Part shown: piece after piece, positions 16,866 through 25,243 of the stretch | How positions within the stretch are numbered: position 1 is the stretch's first letter | How the letters are laid out: the number at the start of each line of letters is the position of its first letter | Assembly: GCA_051414845.1 (NCBI GenBank) | Contig: CP183313.1 | Coordinates: forward strand, 1,054,001 to 1,118,000 | DNA length: 64,000 nucleotides | Origin: Simonsiella sp051414845 | GTDB lineage: Bacteria; Pseudomonadota; Gammaproteobacteria; Burkholderiales; Neisseriaceae | Direction of reading: 5' to 3' | Notes under the pieces: model-generated | Told to the model about the DNA's origin: nothing | The model's database searches: none | The model's input: only the letters and a program-made list of their open reading frames with translations | Translations under genes and position numbers: made by a program

Positions 16866-18260
16866 ATGGATTTTTCGCACTTGGATGGTTTATTGAGCAA
16901 TATGTTCGCGCGCGAGGCATTTGCGTCACGCTTTTTAGAAAGCAGCTTCCAAGCCATTTCAGGCTGGGCAGAATTGGCGATTGTGATTACCTTGATGGTG
17001 CTCACATTCAAGGGCACAGGCATTATTATTCAATCAGGACGGCTGCAAAAACTGCCCGTACATAATTTGCGCCACGTTGCACGCCGCATCACTTGGCCTG
17101 TGTTAATGCTGGGTGTGGGCGTGGTGGCGATGATTGTGTGGCGACTGATTGGCTTTCCTGCGCTGTGGCTGCGCTTGATGGTTTTGGCGGCAAACTGGAT
17201 GATTATGATACGTCTCGTGTTATCCATTTTGCACATCGCGCTGCCTGAACAACGCTGGGCAAACTGGCTGGAGCGTACAGCTTCATCTGTTTTGTGGGTG
17301 TATTTCTTGCTGTGGGTGTCGGGCATTGACGACATAATTATCAACTGGATGAAATCGCTGCAATTTACCATCGGTTCGAGCAAGTTGAATTTGTTTACTA
17401 TCGCCACTGGTTTGCTGTGGGTTGGCGTGGTCATGGTCATGATGATGTGGCTGGCGAAATGGATTAACAGCAAACTCATGGGCGCGGACAGTATGGACAT
17501 GAATTTGCGCATTGTGTTGTCCAAAATCACGACGACTGTGCTGCTGTTTTTATCCGTTTTGATTGCGCTGCCGCTGGTGGGCATTGATTTGAGCGTGTTG
17601 TCCGTATTTGGCGGCGCGTTGGGCGTAGGCTTAGGTTTTGGTTTGCAAAAAATCGCCAGCAATTATGTATCGGGTTTTATCATTCTTGCCGACCGATCCA
17701 TTCGCCCTGGCGACCGTTTGACGGTAAACAATTTTACGGGCTATGTGACGCAAATCACATCACGTTTTGTCGTTCTAAAAAGTGCGACTGGGCAAGAAGC
17801 TTTGATTCCTAACGAAACTTTTGTCACATCCACTGTGATTAACGAATCCTACACAGGCAAAGCCTTGTATCAAAGTTTAGACGTACAAGTCGCGTACCAT
17901 ACCGATTTGGCGTTGGCATTGCGCATTTTGAAAGAAGCGGCGGCAGAGCAAGAGCGCGTAGAAGAAGGTGATACTCCACCCAAATCTTATCTGATTAATT
18001 TTGGCGAAAATGGCATCGATTTGCGCGTTGGTTTCTGGGTAAAAGACCCCGAAAACGGCTTTGTTGGCTTGCAATCGGCGATTTTGCTCACGATTTGGAA
18101 ACGCTTCAACGAAGAAGACATCGATTTCCCTTATCCGCAACGCGAAATCCGTATTTTGCACGACGAAGAAAAACCGAGCGATATGGCGATTTTGAAAGCA
18201 GGCATCGCCGCCAAACAAGACACGCGCTCGGATGAACCCAGCGATGAAAGCGACGACTAA
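16866..18260 (+). CDS. MscS-family mechanosensitive ion channel
   Basis: A small-conductance mechanosensitive channel protein of the inner membrane that opens under membrane tension to release solutes after osmotic downshift. The 464 residues show about five to six membrane segments. The pore helix and family signature (GGALGVGLGFGLQKIASNY) start at about residue 250, and the MscS beta domain follows (RPGDRLTVNNFTGYVTQI, LIPNETFVTSTVIN). The C terminus is a soluble acidic tail (DTRSDEPSDESDD). It is longer than E. coli MscS (286), matching the multi-helix subgroup. The start follows CAAGGACTTTT. Its stop overlaps the nudB start (TAATG), so the two are co-translated. Confidence 0.92.
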   Translation: MDFSHLDGLLSNMFAREAFASRFLESSFQAISGWAELAIVITLMVLTFKGTGIIIQSGRLQKLPVHNLRHVARRITWPVLMLGVGVVAMIVWRLIGFPALWLRLMVLAANWMIMIRLVLSILHIALPEQRWANWLERTASSVLWVYFLLWVSGIDDIIINWMKSLQFTIGSSKLNLFTIATGLLWVGVVMVMMMWLAKWINSKLMGADSMDMNLRIVLSKITTTVLLFLSVLIALPLVGIDLSVLSVFGGALGVGLGFGLQKIASNYVSGFIILADRSIRPGDRLTVNNFTGYVTQITSRFVVLKSATGQEALIPNETFVTSTVINESYTGKALYQSLDVQVAYHTDLALALRILKEAAAEQERVEEGDTPPKSYLINFGENGIDLRVGFWVKDPENGFVGLQSAILLTIWKRFNEEDIDFPYPQREIRILHDEEKPSDMAILKAGIAAKQDTRSDEPSDESDD

Positions 18261-18721
18261 TGCTGCCTGAAAACCCAAAACTGCCCAAAAAACCTGTTTC
18301 CGTGTTGGTGTTGTTGCACGATAATCAAGGCAACGTGTTGCTGCTGGAGCGCGCCGATAAAGCCGATTTTTGGCAATCGGTAACAGGCAGCTTGGAACAC
18401 GATGAATCCCCTTTTCAGGCAGCCTTGCGCGAAGTGGCGGAAGAAACAGGCTTGCAATTGCTGCCTGAAAACCTACGCGATTGGCACTATTCGCTGGAAT
18501 ACGAAATCTATCCGTATTGGCGACACCGCTATGCCGCAGGCGTGACCCACAATCGCGAACATTGGTTTTCCGCTGAAATTGCAGCGGGCACGCAGATTCA
18601 GTTGGCAGAAGGCGAACATGTGGCGCAACAATGGCTGCCTGCAAAACTGGCGGCAGAGAAAGTGTTTTCGCCTTCTAATCGGGAAATTATTGAAGCTTGG
18701 GTGGTGGAAAATGCCTCGTAA
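18260..18721 (+). CDS. nudB: Nudix hydrolase, probable dihydroneopterin triphosphate diphosphatase NudB
   Basis: A 153-residue Nudix enzyme. The Nudix box is complete (GSLEHDESPFQAALREVAEETG, residues ~45-67, with the REVAEE metal ligands). The surrounding pattern (PVSVLVLLHD, LLLERADKADFWQSVTGSLE, EHWFSAEI near the end) matches NudB, which removes pyrophosphate from dihydroneopterin triphosphate in folate synthesis. The ATG at 18260 shares a base with the stop of the MscS gene, and the first codons read ATGCTGCCTGAA, a DUS with one changed base. Two more DUS fall in frame (FQAAL and LPENL). The family is certain; the substrate is by similarity. Confidence 0.88.
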   Translation: MLPENPKLPKKPVSVLVLLHDNQGNVLLLERADKADFWQSVTGSLEHDESPFQAALREVAEETGLQLLPENLRDWHYSLEYEIYPYWRHRYAAGVTHNREHWFSAEIAAGTQIQLAEGEHVAQQWLPAKLAAEKVFSPSNREIIEAWVVENAS

Positions 18722-18722
18722 A

Positions 18723-18753
18723 AAAAAGGACAAACAGAGTTTGTCCTTTTTTA
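18723..18753 (+). terminator. rho-independent terminator of the mscS-nudB unit
   Basis: AAAGGACAAAC and GTTTGTCCTTT form an 11-bp stem around AGA, followed by TTTTATTTTT, immediately after the nudB stop. Confidence 0.93.
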
Positions 18754-18863
18754 TTTTTGGCGTAGCAACTGTATTTTTAACCCCGTCGGGCAAAAATATG
18801 GTTGTTACGAGATTCAGGCAGCCTAAAAAAGTTTCGCGAAGTTTTCAGGCAGCCTGAAAACAC

Positions 18864-19940
18864 TCAAGCCAAATCAAATCCAATCCCCAACTCTTCCGCA
18901 ATCTGACGCATTTCAGCCAGCGTTTTAGGCAACACAGGAATCCCTTGTTGCTTAAATTTCGCGCAATTTTCTACTTCTTTTTCGCCGTGCGTATAAATGC
19001 GCGTTTGCCCTTGTGCCTTGTCGCTGTCGCGCAATTCTTGCAAATAGCGGCTCCAATGCGCCGTGATATCGTCGCCGTTGCCAAACAAGTTTGGGTTGAA
19101 CGCCATGAAATAATGGCAAACGCCCATAATTCCATCGTCGCCCGTGTGATTTGCGGTAAAACCTTGCGACAAGCTGGCGCAGAAAAATTCTACCAAAATC
19201 GCCAAGCCGTAGCCTTTGTGTCCGCCAAATAATTCTTGCGCGCCGCCTAATGGGTGCAAACCGCCTTCACGCTTGAGCACGCAATCAATCAGATGTTGCG
19301 GATTGAGTTCGTCCAAACCTTGCTCGTTAATGCCCCAGCCCAGCGGCAAATCCAAGCCTTTTTTGTGGCGCACTTCGGCTTTACCAACCGCAGCGACCGA
19401 TGTGGCGATGTCAAAATAAAACGGTGTTGGATTGGCGGCTATGGAAATGGCGATGGGGTTCGTGCCCATCATCGGTTTGCGCCCAAAAGTGGGCACGACC
19501 ACAGGAAACGAATTGGTCATGGATACGCCAATCAAGCCGTGTTCCAAAGCCATATTGCTGTAATAACCCGCAATACCGTAGTGATTGGAATTACGCACGC
19601 TGATCATGCCAATACCACTCTGTTTGGCTTTGGCAATCGCTAAATCCATCGCATATTTGCCCACCAATTGCCCCATCGCTTGTTGCCCATCTACCACCGC
19701 AGAGATCGGCGTTTCAAAGGCGATGGTTGGCTCTCTGTCCACATGAATATGGTTTTTATGAATGTGCTGGCGATACATTTCTAGGCGTTGCGTGCCGTGC
19801 GTTTCAATGCCGTATAAATCGGCTTCAATCAATACATCGGTAATAATCTCTGCTTGCATGGCGGTAAAGCCAAAACCTTGAAAGGCTTGTTGGCAAAATT
19901 GGCGCAAGGCGGATTCTTGAATGTAAACAGGGGTTTCCAT
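18864..19940 (-). CDS. Ldh-family (malate/L-lactate/ureidoglycolate-type) dehydrogenase
   Basis: A 358-residue NAD(P)-dependent 2-hydroxyacid dehydrogenase of the Ldh_2 family (YbiC/AllD/YiaK type), which is unrelated to classical lactate dehydrogenases. Signatures are GIETHGTQRLEMYRQHI near the N terminus, SVRNSNHYGIAGYYSNMA, MTNSFPVVVPTFGRKPMMGTNP and GHKGYGLAILVEFF. Members act on malate, lactate, sulfolactate or ureidoglycolate, and the sequence alone does not fix the substrate. It stands alone: DUS on both sides, a ribosome site GGAAATCATC before the ATG at 19940, convergent with nudB. It may complement lldD in lactate or malate use; that is inference. Confidence 0.9.
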   Translation of the reverse strand: METPVYIQESALRQFCQQAFQGFGFTAMQAEIITDVLIEADLYGIETHGTQRLEMYRQHIHKNHIHVDREPTIAFETPISAVVDGQQAMGQLVGKYAMDLAIAKAKQSGIGMISVRNSNHYGIAGYYSNMALEHGLIGVSMTNSFPVVVPTFGRKPMMGTNPIAISIAANPTPFYFDIATSVAAVGKAEVRHKKGLDLPLGWGINEQGLDELNPQHLIDCVLKREGGLHPLGGAQELFGGHKGYGLAILVEFFCASLSQGFTANHTGDDGIMGVCHYFMAFNPNLFGNGDDITAHWSRYLQELRDSDKAQGQTRIYTHGEKEVENCAKFKQQGIPVLPKTLAEMRQIAEELGIGFDLA

Positions 19941-20111
19941 GATGATTTCCTTTTGTTTGTAGATAAAGTTTCAGGCAGCCTTATCTATGCGGGTGGGGAC
20001 GTCCGCGCTCCATTTGCATTTCAGGCTGCCTGAAAAACACCAGTAAGTGTACAGGAGCTTGCGTTTTCAGGAAGTCTGAAATCAACATCTTTTGATATGT
20101 GCTAAAAAACA

Positions 20112-20142
20112 TTTCAGGCTGCCTGAAAAAGGCAGCCTGAAA
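20112..20142. terminator. overlapping DUS hairpin after fnr
   Basis: TTTCAGGCTGCCT, GAAAA and AGGCAGCCTGAAA form a tight 13-bp stem with a short loop, 16 bases beyond the fnr stop on the minus strand. It probably ends fnr transcription. Confidence 0.55.
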
Positions 20143-20157
20143 TAATAACCAATGCAA

Positions 20158-20889
20158 TTAAGCACACATTTTATTTTCACAACCCGAAATCATGCGTTGC
20201 AAATCCATTGGGCGCAAAATTCGAATGTGTTTATGCTCAACCGAAATCAAACCTTCTTGATTGAAACGCGACAAAGTGCGACTGACTGTTTCCAGTTTCA
20301 GCCCCAAATAACTGCCGATTTCTTCACGTGACATGCGTAAAATAAAATCGTTTGCTGCAAATCCGCGACAATGTAAACGGTCGGACAAGTTCAACAAAAA
20401 TGCAGCTAAACGCTCTTCCGCGCGCATGTTGCCTAAAAGCAACATAATATTGTGATCGCGTACAATTTCGCGGCTCATTAAGCGGAAAAAGTGCATATTC
20501 AAATTAGGCAAATGCTTGTTTAATTCGTCCAAACGATTAAATGGCAACTCGCACACTTCACTATCTTCCAGAGCAACCGCATCGGTGGTGTACTGCCCTG
20601 CGCTAATGCCGTCCATGCCCATTAATTCACCCGACATGAAAAAACCCGTCACTTGGTCGCGTCCGTCCGATGTATTGACAGAAGTCTTAAAAAAACCCGT
20701 ACGAATGGCAAACAAAGAGCCAAAATTCTCCCCCGAATGAAACAAAAACTCGCCTTTGCGTAAGCGACGGCTTTGTTTAATCACTGCATCTAATTTCTCA
20801 AAATCATCTGATTGCAAGCCAATTGGCAGACATAATTCTTTGAGCGAACAATTAGAACATTGGTTTTTAGAAATAGAGATTACTGACAT
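20158..20889 (-). CDS. fnr: oxygen-sensing transcription regulator FNR
   Basis: FNR is the [4Fe-4S] global regulator that activates anaerobic genes when oxygen is absent. The start is set at 20889 (MSVISISKNQC), since the longer reading from 20994 adds an unrelated leader. In the 243 residues the N-terminal cluster cysteines are CSNCSLKELC (about 11, 14, 20), and the fourth is in SEVCELPF, equivalent to the E. coli C122 position. A cyclic-nucleotide-like beta barrel and a dimer helix follow. The C-terminal helix-turn-helix is MSREEIGSYLGLKLETVSRT with the E-SR recognition residues typical of FNR. The divergent neighbour hemN, with an FNR-like box between, supports the identity. Confidence 0.95.
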   Translation of the reverse strand: MSVISISKNQCSNCSLKELCLPIGLQSDDFEKLDAVIKQSRRLRKGEFLFHSGENFGSLFAIRTGFFKTSVNTSDGRDQVTGFFMSGELMGMDGISAGQYTTDAVALEDSEVCELPFNRLDELNKHLPNLNMHFFRLMSREIVRDHNIMLLLGNMRAEERLAAFLLNLSDRLHCRGFAANDFILRMSREEIGSYLGLKLETVSRTLSRFNQEGLISVEHKHIRILRPMDLQRMISGCENKMCA

Positions 20890-20985
20890 AATTAAACCAT
20901 TCAATAAAAAAGAATGTTGTATAATGTGCGCTTTATTTTTGCTCTTGCAACAAAGCGCATTCATTAAAAAAATTAGGGCAAAAAC

Positions 20986-20999
20986 TTGACTCAAGTCAA
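20986..20999. promoter_or_regulatory. FNR-like operator between fnr and hemN
   Basis: TTGACTCAAGTCAA matches the FNR consensus TTGAT-N4-ATCAA except for the fifth base of each half-site, changed symmetrically (C and G). It lies 50 bases before the hemN ATG and about 100 bases before the fnr ATG, well placed to activate hemN and perhaps feed back on fnr. Anaerobic hemN activation by FNR is known in other bacteria; here it is inferred. Confidence 0.7.
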
Positions 21000-21048
21000 A
21001 TAGAGCAGCATTCTAACAAACTTTTCACACAAACAAAACCTACAAACC

Positions 21049-22551
21049 ATGAAAACCATCCCACTTATCGATTTTGACCGTGAACTGATTGCCAGCCTAC
21101 CTGCCAGCGGCCCACGTTACACTTCCTATCCTACCGCCGACCGTTTCCACGATGGTTTCAGCCGGCATGAATACATTGCCACATTAGACAAAACGCTAAA
21201 AGACAACGACAAACCTGTTTCTTTGTACGTCCACATTCCGTTTTGCAATGTGATTTGCTACTACTGTGGCTGCAACAAAGTCATTACCAAAGACACCGCC
21301 AAAGCCGATGAATACTTAACCTACCTAGAAAAAGAATTCGCGCTGTTGAAGCCACATTTGCACGGCAAACACAAACTTGCACAATTGCATTTTGGCGGCG
21401 GTACACCTACTTTCTTGAGCAACGAGCAGCTAGAACGCGTGTTTCAACTGATTGGCGAACACTTTGAATTCATGCCCGAGGGCGAATATTCCATTGAAAT
21501 TGACCCGCGCAAAGTCAGCCGCGAAAGCGTGTTCAAACTGGCAGACCTGGGTTTCAACCGCATGAGTGTCGGCATTCAAGATTTTGACCCCAAAGTGCAA
21601 GAAGCCGTGAACCGCATTCAAACCGTTGAAGAAACGCAAACCGTGATTAACGCAGCGCGTGAAGCAGGTTTCAAATCTGTGAGCGTGGACTTGATTTACG
21701 GCTTGCCACATCAATCGGTTGAAAGCATTAAACCGACTTTGCAAACCGTGTTGAGCGAACTCAATCCCGACCGCATCGCGCTGTATCACTACGCCCATTT
21801 GCCGCACATTTTCCCGCCACAACGCCGCATTGACACCGAAGCCGTGCCGTCCAGCGAAGAAAAATTGGACATTTTGCAATATGCGGTACAAATACTAGAC
21901 GAAAAAGGCTATGTCTTCATCGGCATGGACCATTTCGCCAAGCCCGACGACGAACTCGCGATTGCGCTCAAAGAAGGACGTTTGCAACGCAATTTCCAAG
22001 GCTATTCCACTCATGCCGATTGCGATTTAATCGCCGTGGGCGTGTCCAGCATTGGCAAAATCGGCAATACATACAGCCAAAACCAACGCGATTTAGAAGC
22101 GTATTACGCCGATTTAGACAACAACCAACTGCCGATTATGCGCGGTTTTGAGTTGAGCGAAGACGACATTATTCGCCGCGACATCATTCAAGACTTGATG
22201 TGCCGTTTTGCTGTAAATTTCGATGATTACCGCCCACGTTTACCACAAGGCAAATCACAAGAATACAGCACAGAAGAAGTGGCGCACATGAAAAAAATGG
22301 CAGATTTAGGTATCATCAGCGCAGAATTGCTGTCGCGCTTTGAAGCCCCCGAAAGCTCGCCGATTACGCAATATTTCAAAGCCGAAATTGAAGACATGCG
22401 CCGCCTGTCCGAACAAGGCTTAATCACGATTGACGACAACGGCATGTACGTTACCGCCAAAGGACGCTTCTTAATCCGCAACATCGCCATGATTTTTGAC
22501 TACTACTTGCGCCACAAAGAAACCAAAGCTAAGTATTCGCAAACGGTGTAA
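21049..22551 (+). CDS. hemN: oxygen-independent coproporphyrinogen III oxidase
   Basis: HemN is a radical-SAM enzyme that converts coproporphyrinogen III to protoporphyrinogen IX without oxygen, late in heme synthesis. The 500-residue sequence opens with LPASGPRYTSYPTADRF, the true-HemN N terminus that distinguishes it from HemW. The cluster motif CNVICYYCGCNK (C-x3-C-x2-C-x-C) is at about residue 65-76, followed by LHFGGGTPTFLS and the SVGIQDFDPKVQEAVNRIQ stretch. The C-terminal domain is somewhat longer than the E. coli enzyme (457 residues). It is transcribed away from fnr from a promoter carrying an FNR-like box. Confident. Confidence 0.97.
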   Translation: MKTIPLIDFDRELIASLPASGPRYTSYPTADRFHDGFSRHEYIATLDKTLKDNDKPVSLYVHIPFCNVICYYCGCNKVITKDTAKADEYLTYLEKEFALLKPHLHGKHKLAQLHFGGGTPTFLSNEQLERVFQLIGEHFEFMPEGEYSIEIDPRKVSRESVFKLADLGFNRMSVGIQDFDPKVQEAVNRIQTVEETQTVINAAREAGFKSVSVDLIYGLPHQSVESIKPTLQTVLSELNPDRIALYHYAHLPHIFPPQRRIDTEAVPSSEEKLDILQYAVQILDEKGYVFIGMDHFAKPDDELAIALKEGRLQRNFQGYSTHADCDLIAVGVSSIGKIGNTYSQNQRDLEAYYADLDNNQLPIMRGFELSEDDIIRRDIIQDLMCRFAVNFDDYRPRLPQGKSQEYSTEEVAHMKKMADLGIISAELLSRFEAPESSPITQYFKAEIEDMRRLSEQGLITIDDNGMYVTAKGRFLIRNIAMIFDYYLRHKETKAKYSQTV

Positions 22552-22615
22552 ACCGCATTCAGGCAGCCTGAAAATAGATAAAACACTTTTCAAGCTGCCT
22601 GAAAACTTATTCTGC

Positions 22616-22702
22616 GTAGGGTGTGTGGCGCAAGCCACGCACGCGCTCTTTATCTATTTTGAAAACTTGAAAACACGTGCGTGCCAACAGCACACGCCCT
22701 AC
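22616..22702. repeat. GTAGGGTGTGTGGCGCAAGC repeat, copy 1
   Basis: The left end GTAGGGTGTGTGGCGCAAGC and the right end GTGCCAACAGCACACGCCCTAC are imperfect inverted repeats, with ACGCACGCG and CACGTGCGTG arms inside. It lies between hemN and modA. The same unit recurs at 23591-23665 and 33013-33088. Confidence 0.75.
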
Positions 22703-22772
22703 GCGTTAAACTTTCAGGCTGCCTGAAAGCTATTTGCATTTATTTCATTTAATCTCTGTACAAGGACAAACA

Positions 22773-23519
22773 ATGAAAAAAAGCCTAATCCAAACCAGCA
22801 TACTGTTCGCTTTGGCAACACCAGCATTGGCCGCCGACGTTACCGTTTCCGCTGCAGCCAGCTTAAAAGACGCATTTGGCGACATCGCGCGCGCTTATGA
22901 AAAACAATACCCACAAGACAAAATCAAACTCAACACCGCCGCTTCAGGCGTATTATTGCGCCAAATCGAACAAGGCGCGCCTGTGGACGTATTTGCCAGC
23001 GCCGACCAAGCCACAATGGACAAAGCCGCGCAAAAACAATTGATTCAAGCGCAAACCCGCCGTAATTTTGTGCGCAATAGCTTGGTTTTGGTTACGCCCA
23101 AAAACAGCAGCCTAAAACTGAAAACCTTAGCTGACTTACAACAAAACAGCGTGAAAAAAATCGCCATCGGCAAACCTGAAAGCGTACCCGCAGGTAAATA
23201 CGCACAAGATGCGCTGCAAAAAGCCAAACTTTACGACACACTCAAAAGCAAATACATCTACACGCAAAACGTGCGCCAAGCCTCAGATTATGTGTTGCGC
23301 GGTGAAGTGGACGCAGGCTTTGTGTACCGCACCGACGCGCAATTAAAACAACACAGTTTGAACATCGTCGCCGAAGTGCCGACCACGCCCGCTGTCGTTT
23401 ATCCGATTGCCGTTAGCCAAAGCAGCAAAAACGCCGCCGAAGCCAAACGCTTTACCGATTTTATTTTGTCAGCACAAGGGCAACAAATCTTGCAACGCTA
23501 CGGTTTCCAAAAGCCGTAA
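22773..23519 (+). CDS. modA: molybdate ABC transporter substrate-binding protein (orphan)
   Basis: ModA is the periplasmic protein that captures molybdate for the ModBC importer. The start at 22773 follows CAAGGACAAACA and opens on a clean signal peptide (MKKSLIQTSILFALATPALA, cleavage before ADVTV). The 248-residue product has the family pattern: VSAAASLKDAFGDIARAYE, LNTAASGVLLRQIEQGAPVDVFASA, GKPESVPAGKYAQDAL and GEVDAGFVYRTDA. These contain the serine and tyrosine positions that bind the oxyanion. No modB or modC is nearby, so partners must be elsewhere. It is flanked by two copies of the GTAGGG repeat. Tungstate binding cannot be excluded. Confidence 0.93.
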   Translation: MKKSLIQTSILFALATPALAADVTVSAAASLKDAFGDIARAYEKQYPQDKIKLNTAASGVLLRQIEQGAPVDVFASADQATMDKAAQKQLIQAQTRRNFVRNSLVLVTPKNSSLKLKTLADLQQNSVKKIAIGKPESVPAGKYAQDALQKAKLYDTLKSKYIYTQNVRQASDYVLRGEVDAGFVYRTDAQLKQHSLNIVAEVPTTPAVVYPIAVSQSSKNAAEAKRFTDFILSAQGQQILQRYGFQKP

Positions 23520-23590
23520 GGGTTCGATGGACTCAGTCCATCAAAATATTTTTCAAACATATTCTTTTCAGGCAGCCTGAAACATTTTGA

Positions 23591-23665
23591 GTAGGGTGTG
23601 TGGCGCAAGCCACGCACGCGTTGACTCATCGCAAAACGCGTGCGTGCGTACCGCACACACGCTAC
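23591..23665. repeat. GTAGGGTGTGTGGCGCAAGC repeat, copy 2
   Basis: The first 30 bases equal copy 1 at 22616, with right-end arms GCGTGCGTGCG and CGCACACACGCTAC. It is flanked by DUS copies on both sides, between modA and fmt. Confidence 0.75.
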
Positions 23666-23801
23666 ACATTCCATTTTCAGGCTGCCTGAAAACCAAGCTC
23701 ACATCCATTCTAAACATATTCTCATCATGCCAAATCCATTATTCAGGCAGCCTGAAATCCTGTAAAATCTGGTCCATTTTCAATTGATTTGGAGCAATAC
23801 C

Positions 23802-24731
23802 ATGAAAGTCATCTTCGCAGGCACCCCCGATTTTGCCGCTGCCGCCTTGCAAGCCATACATGCTGCAGGTTTTGAAATTCCGCTTGTCTTAACTCAGCCC
23901 GACCGCCCCAAAGGTCGCGGCATGCAATTACAAGCATCGCCAGTCAAACAAGCCGCGCTGGATTTGAATTTGCGTGTGGAACAGCCCGAAAAATTGCGCA
24001 ACAACGCCGATGCGTTGGCGATGTTACGCGAAGTGGGCGCGGACGTGATGGTGGTCGCCGCTTATGGCTTGATTTTGCCACAAGACGTGTTGGACATGCC
24101 CAAACATGGCTGCCTGAATATTCACGCATCATTGCTCCCACGTTGGCGCGGCGCAGCACCGATTCAACGCGCCATTGAAGCAGGCGACGCCCAAACAGGC
24201 GTGTGCATTATGCAAATGGACATCGGTTTGGACACAGGCGCAGTCATCAGCGAACACCGCTACACAATTGCGCCCACCGACACGGCAAACGAAATCCACG
24301 ACGCATTGATGAACATCGGCGCAGCGGCAATTGTGGCAGATTTGCGCGAATTGCAGCATTCAGGCAGCCTGAAAGCCACACCGCAGCCTGAAAACGGCAT
24401 CACTTACGCGCAAAAACTAACCAAAGAAGAAGCGAAAATAAATTGGCAAGAAAACGCAGAAATCGTGGCGCGTAAAATTCGCGCATTCAATCCCGTACCA
24501 GCCGCGTGGACGGAGTTTGGCGGCAAACCGATGAAAATTTGGGCGGCGAAATCGGTTGTGCAACAAGGCGAAGTTGGCACGATTTTGGCGGCGAACGCGG
24601 ACGGCATTGTCGTCGCGTGTGGCAAAGGCGCGGCGCAAATTACCGAATTGCAACCTGCTGGCGCGAAACGCATGACGGCAGCGGCGTTTTTGGCTGGGCG
24701 CAGTTTGGCGGTTGGCGCGAAGTTTGAATAA
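23802..24731 (+). CDS. fmt: methionyl-tRNA formyltransferase
   Basis: Fmt adds a formyl group to initiator Met-tRNA for bacterial translation start. The start is placed at 23802 after TTTGGAGCAATACC, opening on MKVIFAGTPDFAAAAL; the ORF from 23784 adds six unconserved residues. The 309 residues contain the formyl-THF site (CLNIHASLLPRWRGAAPIQ with the catalytic N-H and following D in MQMDIGLDTG) and the C-terminal tRNA-binding OB domain (VARKIRAFNPVPAAWT). One DUS falls in frame in the linker between the two domains (HSGSLKATPQPEN), a permissive site. The usual partner def is not adjacent. Confident. Confidence 0.97.
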   Translation: MKVIFAGTPDFAAAALQAIHAAGFEIPLVLTQPDRPKGRGMQLQASPVKQAALDLNLRVEQPEKLRNNADALAMLREVGADVMVVAAYGLILPQDVLDMPKHGCLNIHASLLPRWRGAAPIQRAIEAGDAQTGVCIMQMDIGLDTGAVISEHRYTIAPTDTANEIHDALMNIGAAAIVADLRELQHSGSLKATPQPENGITYAQKLTKEEAKINWQENAEIVARKIRAFNPVPAAWTEFGGKPMKIWAAKSVVQQGEVGTILAANADGIVVACGKGAAQITELQPAGAKRMTAAAFLAGRSLAVGAKFE

Positions 24732-24855
24732 TGGGTAGGTCGGGCATTTATGCCCGACAAAATGCTGCCTGAAAAATTTGTAAAACCATTTTCAGGCTGC
24801 CTGAAACAAAAGTTTATGATATTTATTGGTATGTCCGTTTTTGAAAATTGGATCA

Positions 24856-25230
24856 ATGATGAGTTTAGTATTTACAAAACATTTCTTTGATGATGAAGAA
24901 GAACGCTTTGGGGCATATTTTGATGAAAATGAAGACAATCCAACTGTATATTGGTTAGCAAATTTTTTAATGGATGATGGCGGTTGTGGCGTTTTTCATT
25001 TGTTGAAAATGTCAGAGGAATTACTAGAAGAATTATTAGAAAAGTTCCCGTCTGATAAACCGATTGAACAATATAGAGAACATTTCGGTGTGATTATTAA
25101 AGGACATCAAACAGAAATTGATAGTTTGCTGACTGATGAAATCGTATCAGTTATACCCACAGAATTTTTCATTGAAAAATTGAAAGGATGTATCTTTTTT
25201 ATCAAAACAAATTATATTCAAGCAGCCTGA
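24856..25230 (+). CDS. hypothetical acidic protein ending in a DUS
   Basis: I do not recognise this protein of about 124 residues. It is cytoplasmic by appearance, strongly acidic at the start (FFDDEEERFGAYFDENEDN), and has helix-forming stretches (MSEELLEELLEKFPSD, EFFIEKLKGC). It is AT-rich compared with fmt. Two ATGs in tandem (24856 and 24859) are the likely starts, with GGATCA weakly placed upstream. The last codons read CAAGCAGCCTGA, so a DUS supplies the QAA tail and the stop codon. It is followed after 13 bases by a zinc-ribbon membrane protein gene on the same strand. Small acidic lone proteins are sometimes immunity proteins, but nothing here proves that. Confidence 0.7.
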   Translation: MMSLVFTKHFFDDEEERFGAYFDENEDNPTVYWLANFLMDDGGCGVFHLLKMSEELLEELLEKFPSDKPIEQYREHFGVIIKGHQTEIDSLLTDEIVSVIPTEFFIEKLKGCIFFIKTNYIQAA

Positions 25231-25243
25231 AAAAGGAAACAAT

